Assembly: GCA_002399565.1 (NCBI GenBank)
Contig: DHDW01000009.1
Span: 1-61,678, forward strand
Direction of reading: 5' to 3'
Source: Bacteroidales bacterium UBA4866
GTDB lineage: Bacteria; Bacteroidota; Bacteroidia; Bacteroidales; P3
DNA: 61,678 nt
The notes under the pieces were generated by a model. That model saw nothing but the letters and a program-made list of their open reading frames with translations. It made no database searches and was not told the origin of the DNA. Both the position numbers and the translations under genes were made by a program. Shown in pieces: positions 51,938-60,589 of the stretch (its first letter is position 1; each line of letters begins with the position of its first letter).

Positions 51938-53218
51938 TCACATTATATTAGGTGTTGCTCCAAAATTTCCATGTCGATATGCTTTTCTTAATGAAGCAAT
52001 TCTATTCAGTCCTTTAAAATCAGTTAATGAATATACCTCTGTTGATCCATCTATTTTCTTACTTGTAAACCAAATGCTATCTTTTCTCAATAAATCTTCT
52101 TCTAAAAGTCCATCATAATGTGTTGATAATAATAATTGAGATTCTCCTTCTAATTTTAGAAAGTCTTCTAATAGAAATTCAATTAATTTAGGGTGTAGAG
52201 ATGATTCAATCTCATCAACAGCTAAGAATGCGTTACTTTTAACTAACGTATTTATTATAACAGCAAGTCCAAATATTCTTTTTGTTCCTTCTGATTGAAG
52301 TTCTTTAGGTAGATTATAAAATTCTTCCCCTCTAATATTTTCTACTCTATGTTTAAAATTAGTTTTAGGAGCTTGGTATGATCTTTCTCTTCTTAATCTT
52401 TCTTTTTCTTCATTTGGTATTCCTTCTGCTTCTAATAATAATTCATCAATATATTCCTCTGGGATTTTACGTGTTTCCATTTCTGTTATAATATCTGTAA
52501 TGTTAAAATCAGCTGCTTTTAAAAATGAAAGAATAGATTCTTTTATCTCTGGCTTTTCAGCTAAAACTTTTTCAGCAAAATTAGACACTCGTAATTGAGG
52601 TTCAACATGGTTAATATGTTTTTTTGCAATCCATTCAATTGCTTTATCCATCTCCTCAATAGAAATATTTACTTGATTATATGCAGCAAATACTGACATA
52701 TTAGGTAAACATTTTATTGTTATTTCTTCTTTAGCTATTTGTGGTATTTTTACTCTCTTAGAATTAAAAGTTATTTCTGAAACATTATTATTGAATGTTC
52801 TTTCAAAAACCAATGCAGGTTGAGTTTTGGGATAAACATATAGTTTTTCTGAATGAACTATATGTTCATCAATAACAAGAGAGTATAAATATCTTTTCCC
52901 TTCTGTAACAAATGAAATAGATAATTCGGAAGGTTGATTAGGGGTTTCTTTATCTAAAAGAAATGGTATTACTCCTGTTTCTTCTGTTTTATTTTCTGAC
53001 TTATTTAAAGCAAATATTTTCAAAAATTCAAAAGCACTTAATAGATTACTTTTCCCTGAAGCATTTGCTCCATATACAACCGCTAAACGAAGTAATCTAA
53101 GTCCAGCAACCTCTCTTACATAATATTCTTCAAGGCTCTTGTCTTTTGTTGCTTCAAAGCTAAATGTTACTTCATCTTTAAATGATAAAAAGTTCTTTAT
53201 TTTTATTTCGTGTATCAT
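51938..53218 (-). CDS. AAA (ABC-like) ATPase, RloA/AbiLi type
   Basis: ATPase of 426 residues related to the SMC/OLD-like AAA15 group. Walker A is YGANASGKSNLL near residue 50, and a mostly helical insertion lies at about 180-290. A signature-like SEGTKRIFGLAV, Walker B FLAVDEIESSLHP and the H-loop LLSTHYDGLLE follow. With the RloB partner it matches the AbiLi/AbiLii (RloA/RloB) pair. The good promoter upstream (53259-53290) indicates it heads the three-gene unit. Confidence 0.9.
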   Translation of the reverse strand: MIHEIKIKNFLSFKDEVTFSFEATKDKSLEEYYVREVAGLRLLRLAVVYGANASGKSNLLSAFEFLKIFALNKSENKTEETGVIPFLLDKETPNQPSELSISFVTEGKRYLYSLVIDEHIVHSEKLYVYPKTQPALVFERTFNNNVSEITFNSKRVKIPQIAKEEITIKCLPNMSVFAAYNQVNISIEEMDKAIEWIAKKHINHVEPQLRVSNFAEKVLAEKPEIKESILSFLKAADFNITDIITEMETRKIPEEYIDELLLEAEGIPNEEKERLRRERSYQAPKTNFKHRVENIRGEEFYNLPKELQSEGTKRIFGLAVIINTLVKSNAFLAVDEIESSLHPKLIEFLLEDFLKLEGESQLLLSTHYDGLLEEDLLRKDSIWFTSKKIDGSTEVYSLTDFKGLNRIASLRKAYRHGNFGATPNIM

Positions 53219-53258
53219 ATAAATATCCTTCTATTTTTATATTTAGCATTATTTTCGA

Positions 53259-53290
53259 CAAAAATACAAATAAAATACACATCAACCAAA
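53259..53290 (-). promoter_or_regulatory. Promoter of the AAA-RloB-FRG cassette
   Basis: Minus-strand TTTG (53287-53290), 20 bp, then TATTTTTG (53259-53266), matching both elements. The ATG at 53218 is 40 nt downstream. The gap 53219-53502 otherwise holds only the AraC gene terminator. Confidence 0.7.
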
Positions 53291-53442
53291 TTTTATTAGA
53301 ATATTTTGCATATTTACTGAAAATTTCAAGAATAAAAGTTCTAGCCTATCCCTTTTTTTATTGTATTTTAAGAATAAATCTACTTATCAATGTTTGGAAT
53401 AAGTATATAAACTTGGGTAAATAAGGAATTTAATAAATAAAG

Positions 53443-53473
53443 AAACCCACTAAATTGTGTTTTTAGTGGGTTT
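53443..53473 (-). terminator. Terminator of the AraC-type regulator gene
   Basis: A 12-bp stem AAACCCACTAAA/TTTAGTGGGTTT with a 7-nt loop, followed on the minus strand by a T-rich stretch (TTCTTTATTTATT). It lies 30 nt after the regulator stop. It could act in both directions. Confidence 0.75.
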
Positions 53474-53502
53474 TATTATTGTAAAGCTTGTATCGTTATT
53501 AC

Positions 53503-54363
53503 TTATCTGATTGGAATATAGAGCAATGTTTCGTATTCTTCTTCTTTTCTTACTCCTGGATCGTTGATATAACTTTCAAAACTTGGAGCTTCTCTTAATT
53601 GATATGGACTGCTTGGCAACCATTTACTAAATATTGCATCGTAAATAAGTGGAAGTTTATTATAGGCTCCTTTATGGAAAAAGACAGCATACTTCCCTCC
53701 TTCTAATGTTTTGAAACCAATCTCTCCTTCTGGTTTTACTTCTTTTTCAACAGTTATGCAAGCATCGTAACGACATTTTGCTGCTTCTGTAACGGATGGG
53801 TCATCGTGTCCAATTCCTAAAAATTCATTCTTTTGTCCAAAAAGATTGTTTCTTCCAACAAAACTGCATACTCTATCCCACACTCCATTATAATGTTCAT
53901 TTCCATACTCTCCTATTATTTGTATGTAAACAACTTTAGAATCGGGACGTTCAACAATTTGTGGCTCTTGAAGATTGTATTCTTCTTTTGAAATGTTTCT
54001 ATTCATAATTACTATATTTTTATTTGTTCTGTATTCAGAGGGTGAAACATTATAGAATTGTTTAAATGCTTTTGAAAGAGATGAAGGCATATCATAACCT
54101 ACTCTATAAGCAATATCTTGAATAGATAAATCAGTGCTTCTAAGTAATGATGCTGCTTTATGAACTCTTGTTCGAGTTATAAAAACCCCTATAGGTTCTT
54201 TCAGAAAAGAGCGAACAATTCTATGAAGATGATAAGGAGAGAAAGAAGAAATTTCTGCTAAGGTTGTAAGTTTAATTTCTTTATCTAAATTTTTATCAAT
54301 ATAATCCACAACAAGGTTTACCCTTTTAATATAATCTTGTTGAGTTGCTTCGTTATTAGTCAT
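53503..54363 (-). CDS. AraC family regulator with GyrI-like effector domain
   Basis: Regulator of 286 residues. The double HTH of AraC/MarA type occupies residues 10-115 (LTTLAEISSFSPYHLHRI, then VGYDMPSSLSKAFKQFYNVS). A GyrI-like small-molecule-binding domain follows at about 130-286 (DSKVVYIQIIGEYG, FLGIGHDDPSVTEAAKCRYD, GGKYAVFFHKGAYNKLP). Such proteins sense hydrophobic cations or drugs and activate nearby genes. It is divergent from pirin and FMN reductase genes. Confidence 0.92.
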   Translation of the reverse strand: MTNNEATQQDYIKRVNLVVDYIDKNLDKEIKLTTLAEISSFSPYHLHRIVRSFLKEPIGVFITRTRVHKAASLLRSTDLSIQDIAYRVGYDMPSSLSKAFKQFYNVSPSEYRTNKNIVIMNRNISKEEYNLQEPQIVERPDSKVVYIQIIGEYGNEHYNGVWDRVCSFVGRNNLFGQKNEFLGIGHDDPSVTEAAKCRYDACITVEKEVKPEGEIGFKTLEGGKYAVFFHKGAYNKLPLIYDAIFSKWLPSSPYQLREAPSFESYINDPGVRKEEEYETLLYIPIR

Positions 54364-54393
54364 AGCTTTGTATCTTTATTTTCTATTTCAATT

Positions 54394-54402
54394 GCAAAGA
54401 TA
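54394..54402 (-). promoter_or_regulatory. -7 element of the AraC-type regulator gene
   Basis: Minus-strand TATCTTTGC, full match, 30 nt before the start at 54363. TTTG lies 13 bp upstream, closer than usual, so the -33 match is doubtful. Confidence 0.55.
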
Positions 54403-54618
54403 CAATCATAAATCCCAAAGACACTTTCCCTATATTGCTAAATTGATTTTTCTTTCTAAATTTCTATATTTACATTCTATTATTTGAATAATAAATCAAA
54501 AACTGATAAGTAGATAATCTTCTTATAATTTTCGCGAAACCTTGTATTAATTTATTTTTATAGGGTTTTGTTTTATTTAAATCAAGAATAAATTTCGTAA
54601 GGTGCCACCTTACTTAAA

Positions 54619-54699
54619 TAACGTACGACCATAATCATGTTATGGTACGACCATAACTACATTATGGTACGACCATACTGAAACTATGGTCGTACCATA
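54619..54699. repeat. Array E: four TATGGTACGACCATA palindromes at exact 22-bp period
   Basis: The 15-nt units are centred at 54626, 54648, 54670 and 54692; every step is 22 bp. The middle two are identical TATGGTACGACCATA, the first is degraded on its left arm, and the last is the exact inverted form TATGGTCGTACCATA. Arms of six base pairs flank a 3-nt centre. It is located in the divergent gap between the AraC/GyrI regulator and pirin genes. Confidence 0.92.
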
Positions 54700-55027
54700 G
54701 GGAATTTTTATAAGGTTTAAATAAACTAAAACGCTGTTATTTTGTGTTTTATCCTTGTATAATTTCTTTTAATCTTTACTCTATTATTTTTTTACTTGAT
54801 TTGGGGTGAAATTTTATGTTGAAATATGAATATTTTGTTCTTTTTGACATGATTTTCTTTTTATGTCTTTTTTTTGAGTCAATATTTTCTCAATTTGTAT
54901 TTAAAAGATGATTTTTTTACTTAATTATTCCTTGTGTAATTTTGCTTTAAATCAATTGTTTAAACTATAATTGAGTGAAAAATAAATTAATTTGGAAATT
55001 ATTTTAGATGTAAAACATAAGTTTTTG

Positions 55028-55035
55028 TATATTTG
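55028..55035 (+). promoter_or_regulatory. -7 element of the pirin gene
   Basis: TATATTTG matches TAnnTTTG, 33 nt before the ATG at 55069. A TTTG at the usual spacing was not found. Confidence 0.5.
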
Positions 55036-55068
55036 TGCGTCTATATATTATATTAAGGAAAAAATAAA

Positions 55069-55770
55069 ATGAAAAATATAATAGATAGAGCTCAAACAAG
55101 AGGACATGCTAATCATGGTTGGCTCGATACCAATCATACATTCTCTTTTGCAAGTTACTATAATCCTCAAAGAATGCATTTTGGTGTTATGAGGGTTTTG
55201 AATGATGATACAATTACTCCTACAAAAGGATTTGACCTTCATCCTCATGAAGATATGGAGATTATCTCTATTCCTTTGAAAGGTAGAATGCGTCATGGTG
55301 ATTCATTAAATAACTCTGATGTAATTTCCAAAGGACAGATTCAGGTTATGAGTGCTGGAACTGGAATTATGCATATAGAATATAATGACAGTGATAAAGA
55401 GGACTTGAGTTTCCTTCAAATTTGGATTTATCCTAAAACAAAAGGTACTCAACCTCGATATAATAACTATGATATTTCATCGCTTTTAAAGAAAAACGAT
55501 ATATCTTTGTTCCTTTCTCCAAACAACGAAGCCTATATTAATCAAGATGCTTGGATTTCATGGGCAAATGTGGAAAAGGATAATTCAGTAAATTATAATC
55601 TTTATGGTAAGAATACTGGAGTTTATGTTTTTGTTTTGGAAGGAGAATTGGAAATTGACGGAGTTAAATTCTCCCAAAGAGATGGAGTGGGAATTTCGGA
55701 AACAGATAATTTTGAAATAAAGGCATTAGAAAAAACAGAAGCTATTTTCTTTGAAATAGCAATGAACTAA
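55069..55770 (+). CDS. Pirin family protein
   Basis: Cupin-fold protein of 233 residues. The metal ligands of the family are present: DLHPHEDMEI (His-x-His) and the later IMHIEYN pair. The FSFASYYNPQRMHFGVMRVLN start is typical. Some pirins act as quercetin dioxygenases or redox-linked regulators; which applies here is unknown. It is followed after 36 nt by the FMN reductase gene, with which it shares a terminator. Confidence 0.93.
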   Translation: MKNIIDRAQTRGHANHGWLDTNHTFSFASYYNPQRMHFGVMRVLNDDTITPTKGFDLHPHEDMEIISIPLKGRMRHGDSLNNSDVISKGQIQVMSAGTGIMHIEYNDSDKEDLSFLQIWIYPKTKGTQPRYNNYDISSLLKKNDISLFLSPNNEAYINQDAWISWANVEKDNSVNYNLYGKNTGVYVFVLEGELEIDGVKFSQRDGVGISETDNFEIKALEKTEAIFFEIAMN

Positions 55771-55806
55771 AAAACAATTTAATAATTAATAAAAACAGAT
55801 TTTAAT

Positions 55807-56358
55807 ATGAAACAAATAGCTATCATTTCTCCAAGTGTGCGAGAAGAAAGAGTTGGGCATAGAGTTGCTCTATATTTAAAAAAATATTTTGAAGAAAATT
55901 CAATCGCTAAGGTTGATTTATTGGATTTAAAGGAGTTTGACTTTCCTTTATTTAATGAAAGATTGATGTATCAAAAGAACCCTTCAGAAAAACTATTAAA
56001 TTTCTCAGAAAGAGTGAGCAAAGCAGACGGAATTATTATAGTTTCTTCGGTTTATAATTATAGTTTCCCTGCTTCATTGAAGAATGCAATTGATGTTCTT
56101 TATCCAGAATGGAATAGAAAGGTTGTTGCACTTTCTTCTGCAACAATGGGATTTGTGGAAGGCTTGCCTACAACCTTCCAACTTGAAAACATCCTTTCTC
56201 AAATGAAAGCAATTGTATCTCCTGTTAAATTCTTTGCTACAAACATTGCAAATGAATACACAGAAGAAGGAAATGCAGTAAATAAGGAAAAGATTGAAAA
56301 ACAAGTTAAGCCAATGGTTGATGAGTTTATGTTTTTAGTTGATAAATTTTCAAACTAA
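55807..56358 (+). CDS. NADPH-dependent FMN reductase-like flavoprotein
   Basis: Flavodoxin-fold protein of 183 residues: IISPSVREERVGHRVA (phosphate-binding loop), DLKEFDFPLFNE, then ADGIIIVSSVYNYSFPASLK with the family's P-x-Y/N-x-S pattern, and VVALSSATMGFVEG. It probably reduces flavins or quinones with NAD(P)H. It is in the pirin operon, downstream of the AraC/GyrI regulator, which suggests a response to electrophiles or redox-active compounds. Confidence 0.87.
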   Translation: MKQIAIISPSVREERVGHRVALYLKKYFEENSIAKVDLLDLKEFDFPLFNERLMYQKNPSEKLLNFSERVSKADGIIIVSSVYNYSFPASLKNAIDVLYPEWNRKVVALSSATMGFVEGLPTTFQLENILSQMKAIVSPVKFFATNIANEYTEEGNAVNKEKIEKQVKPMVDEFMFLVDKFSN

Positions 56359-56387
56359 AACACATTATTAATTTACCATTAAACTAA

Positions 56388-56421
56388 AATGGAGGTTAAC
56401 ATTAAGTTGTTAGCCTCCATT
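56388..56421 (+). terminator. Terminator of the pirin-FMN reductase operon
   Basis: A 13-14 bp stem AATGGAGGTTAACA/TGTTAGCCTCCATT (one G-T wobble) with a 6-nt loop, then a moderately T-rich run. It is 30 nt after the stop codon. Confidence 0.75.
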
Positions 56422-56462
56422 GTATTTATATTGCTTAAGGTTAAGTGTAAAAAAGAAGAAGT

Positions 56463-57317
56463 CTAATTGTAATCTACAATATCGAAATTATCAAATGGCT
56501 CTGTATTGGATTGTATCTTATTATCTTTTAAATCTATTCCATAAAAATAAATATCAATTCCTGAAGATTTAATCCATACGTATTTATTCATTAAGAAATT
56601 AAAGAAGTATTTGGATGAACTTTGAGCATTAAGTTTTGCAATAGAATAAGCATCTTGCTCTTTAATTTTTTCATAATCATAAGAAGCAATGTAATCCTTA
56701 CCAACCAATCTAATTTCTCCATCAAAGAAATCTTCAACAGATTCATCATTATAAAAAACTAAACGTGAATTGGTGTCAGCTTCATTATAAATTAGCCAAG
56801 TGTTAAATCTAACTCCATTAATTTGTTTGTAGAAAACCTCCTTTTCATTTTGATAATTAACTAATGAGTCAGTATAAGAATATTCTTCAACCTCCATTTG
56901 AGCAATATTAAGAGTATGATGAGTTTCGTCTATATTCTTTCTGTTGAGTTCTTCAATATCTTTAACTTCAATTATCTTAAATCCCAAAGAAGATAAGGTT
57001 AGAGAAAGATTTTGAGAGAATTCCCTTAAAATAGTTGTATCTATTATTTTGGAATATAATGGAGCATATTTCTCTAATAATTCTGCTTGAACATCTTCTT
57101 CCAATTCATAGAAATTAGGCATCTTCTCAATGCTTTCATTCCTATAAGTTATTGAAGGATTGATAAACAAATAAACAACATCTTGCCTTAAGGAATCCTT
57201 TTGCTTATTAAGGAAATCTTTTGCAAAGTTTTGGGAATTTGCATCCATAAAGCAAAATAAAGTAATTAAGCCTAAAATTGCTATTTTAAAATAGCTCTCC
57301 TTGAATAAAGTCTTCAT
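56463..57317 (-). CDS. Secreted protein of unknown function
   Basis: I do not recognise this protein. The start is uncertain among ATGs at 57341, 57320 and 57317; the last gives a conventional signal peptide (FKIAILGLITLFCFMDANSQ) of a 284-residue protein. All three lie inside the 3' end of the topoisomerase gene, overlapping it by 32-56 bp. The mature part is charged with several Tyr-rich segments (VYLFINPSITYRNESIEKMP, FNTWLIYNEADTNS). It is probably periplasmic. Confidence 0.68.
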   Translation of the reverse strand: MKTLFKESYFKIAILGLITLFCFMDANSQNFAKDFLNKQKDSLRQDVVYLFINPSITYRNESIEKMPNFYELEEDVQAELLEKYAPLYSKIIDTTILREFSQNLSLTLSSLGFKIIEVKDIEELNRKNIDETHHTLNIAQMEVEEYSYTDSLVNYQNEKEVFYKQINGVRFNTWLIYNEADTNSRLVFYNDESVEDFFDGEIRLVGKDYIASYDYEKIKEQDAYSIAKLNAQSSSKYFFNFLMNKYVWIKSSGIDIYFYGIDLKDNKIQSNTEPFDNFDIVDYN

Positions 57318-59895
57318 CATTAATTTCTTTATTATTTTCAAATACTATATCGTCAATACTTAAGTCATTATTCTGTTCCTCTTCAACTTCTTCAATAATC
57401 TCTTCCTCATAATATAAAGATTCCAGAACATTTACCTTCTTAACGTTAAACCTACTCAATTTCTTTCCTTTTGCCTTATATTTCATGAGTTCTGAAAACT
57501 CCGAAACATTAATTACTTCGTTGTCTACCTTCTTTCCTTTTTTATCATCTTCCAATTCTATTTCGATCATTGGAAGCCAATCATTAGTTAAATGAAGGAT
57601 TTCAAATGAAGAATTATCTTCAACAAAATAAACCTTCTTTTCCATTATCTCCTCAATTAGGAAACGTTTCAAAAAGCATTGGTTGCTTTCTTTTTCCTTA
57701 TAAATTACTGTAATTGGCTTTTGACTTTTGAATTTTTCAACAATAAGCAAATCATCAGCAAAATGAGTTTGAAGGTCAAAATTAGTTAATCTATAATAAC
57801 CTGACTTGTGAATTGCAATTATTTTATCATCACCACTAAATTCTCCTAAATAATTTCCTCTTTCATCTGCATTTAATCTCTTTACAGATTCATCAAACCA
57901 GATTTTCCTTGCTGAAAGAGTTGAAACACCTTCCATTTTCTTAACAACCTTCCTCACCAAATAGCGAGAAAGTATATTTCCTTGAGCATTTCTTCCTTTA
58001 ATAGCCAGTTCCGAAAAGTCATAATCAAAGTTTATTTTCCTCAATCCAGGTTTTGGTTTAAGAGAAACATTTACAATTTCAGCCTCTCCATTAGGATTTG
58101 CAGAGAAATATAAAATCTTAGAACCCTTCACTCCTTTTGTCAAAACATATTCCTTATCTCTAATAACATTAGTTATATTAAAGCGTTTTACATAAGCTTT
58201 TCCAAAAGCGCCATCCTGATAAATTAGATTATAAATTGTACGTTCATCATTTCTTTTGAATACATTAATGTATATAATGTCTGTTCCAAAGAAATCCTTC
58301 TCTTGCACCTTCTTTACAACCACTGTTCCATCACTTCTAAAAGCAATTACATCATCAATATCGGAACAATCGCAAACATACTCATCATTTTTCATCCTAA
58401 AGCCTGCAAAACCATCTTTTAAGTTGCAATAAAGTTTCTCATTAGCAACAGCAACAGCTTGAGCCTCTATGGTGTCAAAACTTCTAATCTCTGTTTTTCT
58501 TTCCTTGCCTTGACCATATTTTTTCAAAATTCTTTCAAAGTAGGCAATTGCATAATCAATTATATGTTCTAAATCATAATTTACCTGCTTAATATCATCT
58601 TCAATTGCTAAAAGAATATCATTTGCTTTGTTGGAATTGAATTTTGAAATCCTATCAATAGGAATCTTTCTTAATTTGTGAATATCTTCAATATTAGGTT
58701 CACGCATTAAGTTTTTTATAAAAGGTTTTAGTCCTTCAATAATTGTATCATCAATTTCTTGATCAGTTGTACAAGGTTTAATCCTTTCGTAAATCTCGTT
58801 CTCAATAAAAATCTTTTCTAAAGAAACCCATTGCCAACGTTCTTTAAGTTCGTTTAGTTCAATTTCCAATTCCAATTGAAGTAGGTCAACAGTATTTTGA
58901 GTTGAACGCTCAAGCATATCATTAACTGTAAGGAAATGAGGTTTATCTTTTTCAATAACACAAGAGTTTGGAGAGATTGAAACTTCACAATCAGTAAAAG
59001 CATAGAGAGCATCAATAGTTTGGTCAATTGAAGTATCATTAGGTAATTGAATAATTATTTCAACATTTTGAGCAGTATTATCATCAATCTTTTTGATTTT
59101 GATTTTTCCTTTCTCATTAGCTTTAATAATTGAATCAATCAGTTTTCCAGTTGTTGTTGCAAAAGGAATTTCTGAAATAACCAATGTTTTTTTGTCTTGA
59201 ACACTAATTTTAGCCCTAACTCTAACCTTCCCTCCTCTTAGTCCTTGATTATATTTAGAAACATCAATTGTTCCTCCTGTTAAAAAATCTGGAAAAATTT
59301 CAAAAGGTTCATTTCTTAATATTTTAATTGAGCTTTCAATTAGTTCAACAAAATTATGAGGCAAAATCTTACAAGCCAAACCTACTGCAATACCTTCAAC
59401 TCCTTGAGCTAAAAGCAATGGAAATTTAATAGGTAATGTTTCAGGTTCTTTATTTCTTCCATCGTAGGAAGGACGCCATTTTGTTGTTTGAGGATTAAAA
59501 ACAACATCTAATGCAAATTTGGATAAACGTGCTTCAATATAACGTGAAGCAGCAGCACTATCTCCAGTTAAAATATTTCCCCAGTTTCCTTGACAATCAA
59601 TTAAAAGTTCTTTTTGACCAAGACCTACAAGAGCATCACCAATTGAAGCATCACCATGAGGATGATATTTCATTGTATTACCAACTATGTTAGCAACCTT
59701 ATTATATCTTCCATCATCCAATTCCTTCATAGAATGGAGTATTCTTCTTTGAACAGGTTTTAATCCGTCATTAAGATGAGGAACAGCTCTTTCTAAAATT
59801 ACATAAGATGCGTAGTCTAAAAACCAGTCTTCGTACATTCCCTTAACGGGAATAGTTTTGTGAGTTTGTTTTGTTTGAGTTGTGTTTTCTTCCAT
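57286..59895 (-). CDS. parC: DNA topoisomerase IV subunit A (gyrase A-like)
   Basis: Type IIA topoisomerase breakage-reunion subunit of 869 residues. The N-terminal region has DGLKPVQRRILHSM, NTMKYHPHGDASIGDALV, QGNWGN and the active-site tyrosine in SAAASRYIEARL. The C-terminal half is a degenerate beta-pinwheel without a clear GyrA box, followed by an acidic tail (EEEIIEEVEEEQNND). That favours a ParC-type decatenase over gyrase. It has no parE next to it. Its 3' end overlaps the next gene by at least 32 bp. Confidence 0.88.
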   Translation of the reverse strand: MEENTTQTKQTHKTIPVKGMYEDWFLDYASYVILERAVPHLNDGLKPVQRRILHSMKELDDGRYNKVANIVGNTMKYHPHGDASIGDALVGLGQKELLIDCQGNWGNILTGDSAAASRYIEARLSKFALDVVFNPQTTKWRPSYDGRNKEPETLPIKFPLLLAQGVEGIAVGLACKILPHNFVELIESSIKILRNEPFEIFPDFLTGGTIDVSKYNQGLRGGKVRVRAKISVQDKKTLVISEIPFATTTGKLIDSIIKANEKGKIKIKKIDDNTAQNVEIIIQLPNDTSIDQTIDALYAFTDCEVSISPNSCVIEKDKPHFLTVNDMLERSTQNTVDLLQLELEIELNELKERWQWVSLEKIFIENEIYERIKPCTTDQEIDDTIIEGLKPFIKNLMREPNIEDIHKLRKIPIDRISKFNSNKANDILLAIEDDIKQVNYDLEHIIDYAIAYFERILKKYGQGKERKTEIRSFDTIEAQAVAVANEKLYCNLKDGFAGFRMKNDEYVCDCSDIDDVIAFRSDGTVVVKKVQEKDFFGTDIIYINVFKRNDERTIYNLIYQDGAFGKAYVKRFNITNVIRDKEYVLTKGVKGSKILYFSANPNGEAEIVNVSLKPKPGLRKINFDYDFSELAIKGRNAQGNILSRYLVRKVVKKMEGVSTLSARKIWFDESVKRLNADERGNYLGEFSGDDKIIAIHKSGYYRLTNFDLQTHFADDLLIVEKFKSQKPITVIYKEKESNQCFLKRFLIEEIMEKKVYFVEDNSSFEILHLTNDWLPMIEIELEDDKKGKKVDNEVINVSEFSELMKYKAKGKKLSRFNVKKVNVLESLYYEEEIIEEVEEEQNNDLSIDDIVFENNKEINDEDFIQGELF

Positions 59896-59937
59896 ATATT
59901 AAGCCAAATTTGCTTTGGCAATTTCTATTGTATTTTA

Positions 59938-60528
59938 TTAAAATTCCACCTTAGGAGCAGTTTCTGCACCTTTATCTGCTGCAAAATAAGCTTTTCTTTC
60001 AAATCCAAACATTCCTGCAATTATATTAGTCGGGAAACGTCTAAGTTTTGAATTGAAAGCATTAATTATATCAGCAAATTTTTGTCTTTCAACAGCAATT
60101 CTGTTTTCTGTTCCTTCAAGTTGTGATTGAAGTTCCAAAAAGTTTTGATTTGCTTTTAAGTCTGGATAGCGTTCAACAACCACCATAAGTCTATCTAAAG
60201 AAGACTTTAAAGCTGCTTGACTTTGTTGATATTTATCCAAACTTTCTTGAGTTAAGTTATTAGGGTCAACCTTTGAACTTGAAGCAAAATTTCTTGCATT
60301 AACAACATCTGTAAGAGTTTCTTTTTCGTGAGAGGCATAACCCTTAACAGTATTAACCAAGTTGGGAATTAAATCAAGACGTCTTTGATATTGACTTTCC
60401 ACCTTAGACCATTGTTGTGAACATGCTTCATCTTTCTTTACTAATCCATTATAGGCAGTAATAACCCATATAGCGATTATAGCAATAATTCCAATTATAA
60501 CTATAATATTGATTGGTTTTTTTCTCAT
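59938..60528 (-). CDS. LemA family protein
   Basis: Protein of 196 residues: an N-terminal membrane helix (INIIVIIGIIAIIAIWVI) and a helical-bundle domain with YNGLVKKDEACSQQWSKVES, RRLDLIPNLVNTVKGYA and RYPDLKANQNF, the marks of LemA. Function of the family is unclear. It follows the TPM-domain gene by 61 nt; LemA and TPM proteins are often encoded together. Confidence 0.95.
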   Translation of the reverse strand: MRKKPINIIVIIGIIAIIAIWVITAYNGLVKKDEACSQQWSKVESQYQRRLDLIPNLVNTVKGYASHEKETLTDVVNARNFASSSKVDPNNLTQESLDKYQQSQAALKSSLDRLMVVVERYPDLKANQNFLELQSQLEGTENRIAVERQKFADIINAFNSKLRRFPTNIIAGMFGFERKAYFAADKGAETAPKVEF

Positions 60529-60589
60529 TGATTTTCTTTTTAATTTGTTATTATATTGTTGTACTATTATCTACATTTATCGTTTGTTA

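Larger units (their letters stand above)
54403..55068. other. Long gene-free divergent region between araC-type and pirin genes
   Basis: This gap of about 700 bp, with array E at 54619-54699, is AT-rich and has no open frame I would accept. A TATATTTG element at 55028-55035 is probably the pirin promoter -7 element. Confidence 0.6.

Noticed and set aside
53182..53424. Plus-strand open frame of 80 codons across the start of the AAA ATPase gene
   Set aside because: It is antisense to the ATPase start and its promoter, with low-complexity composition (I, F, L, N, K) typical of chance frames in AT-rich DNA.
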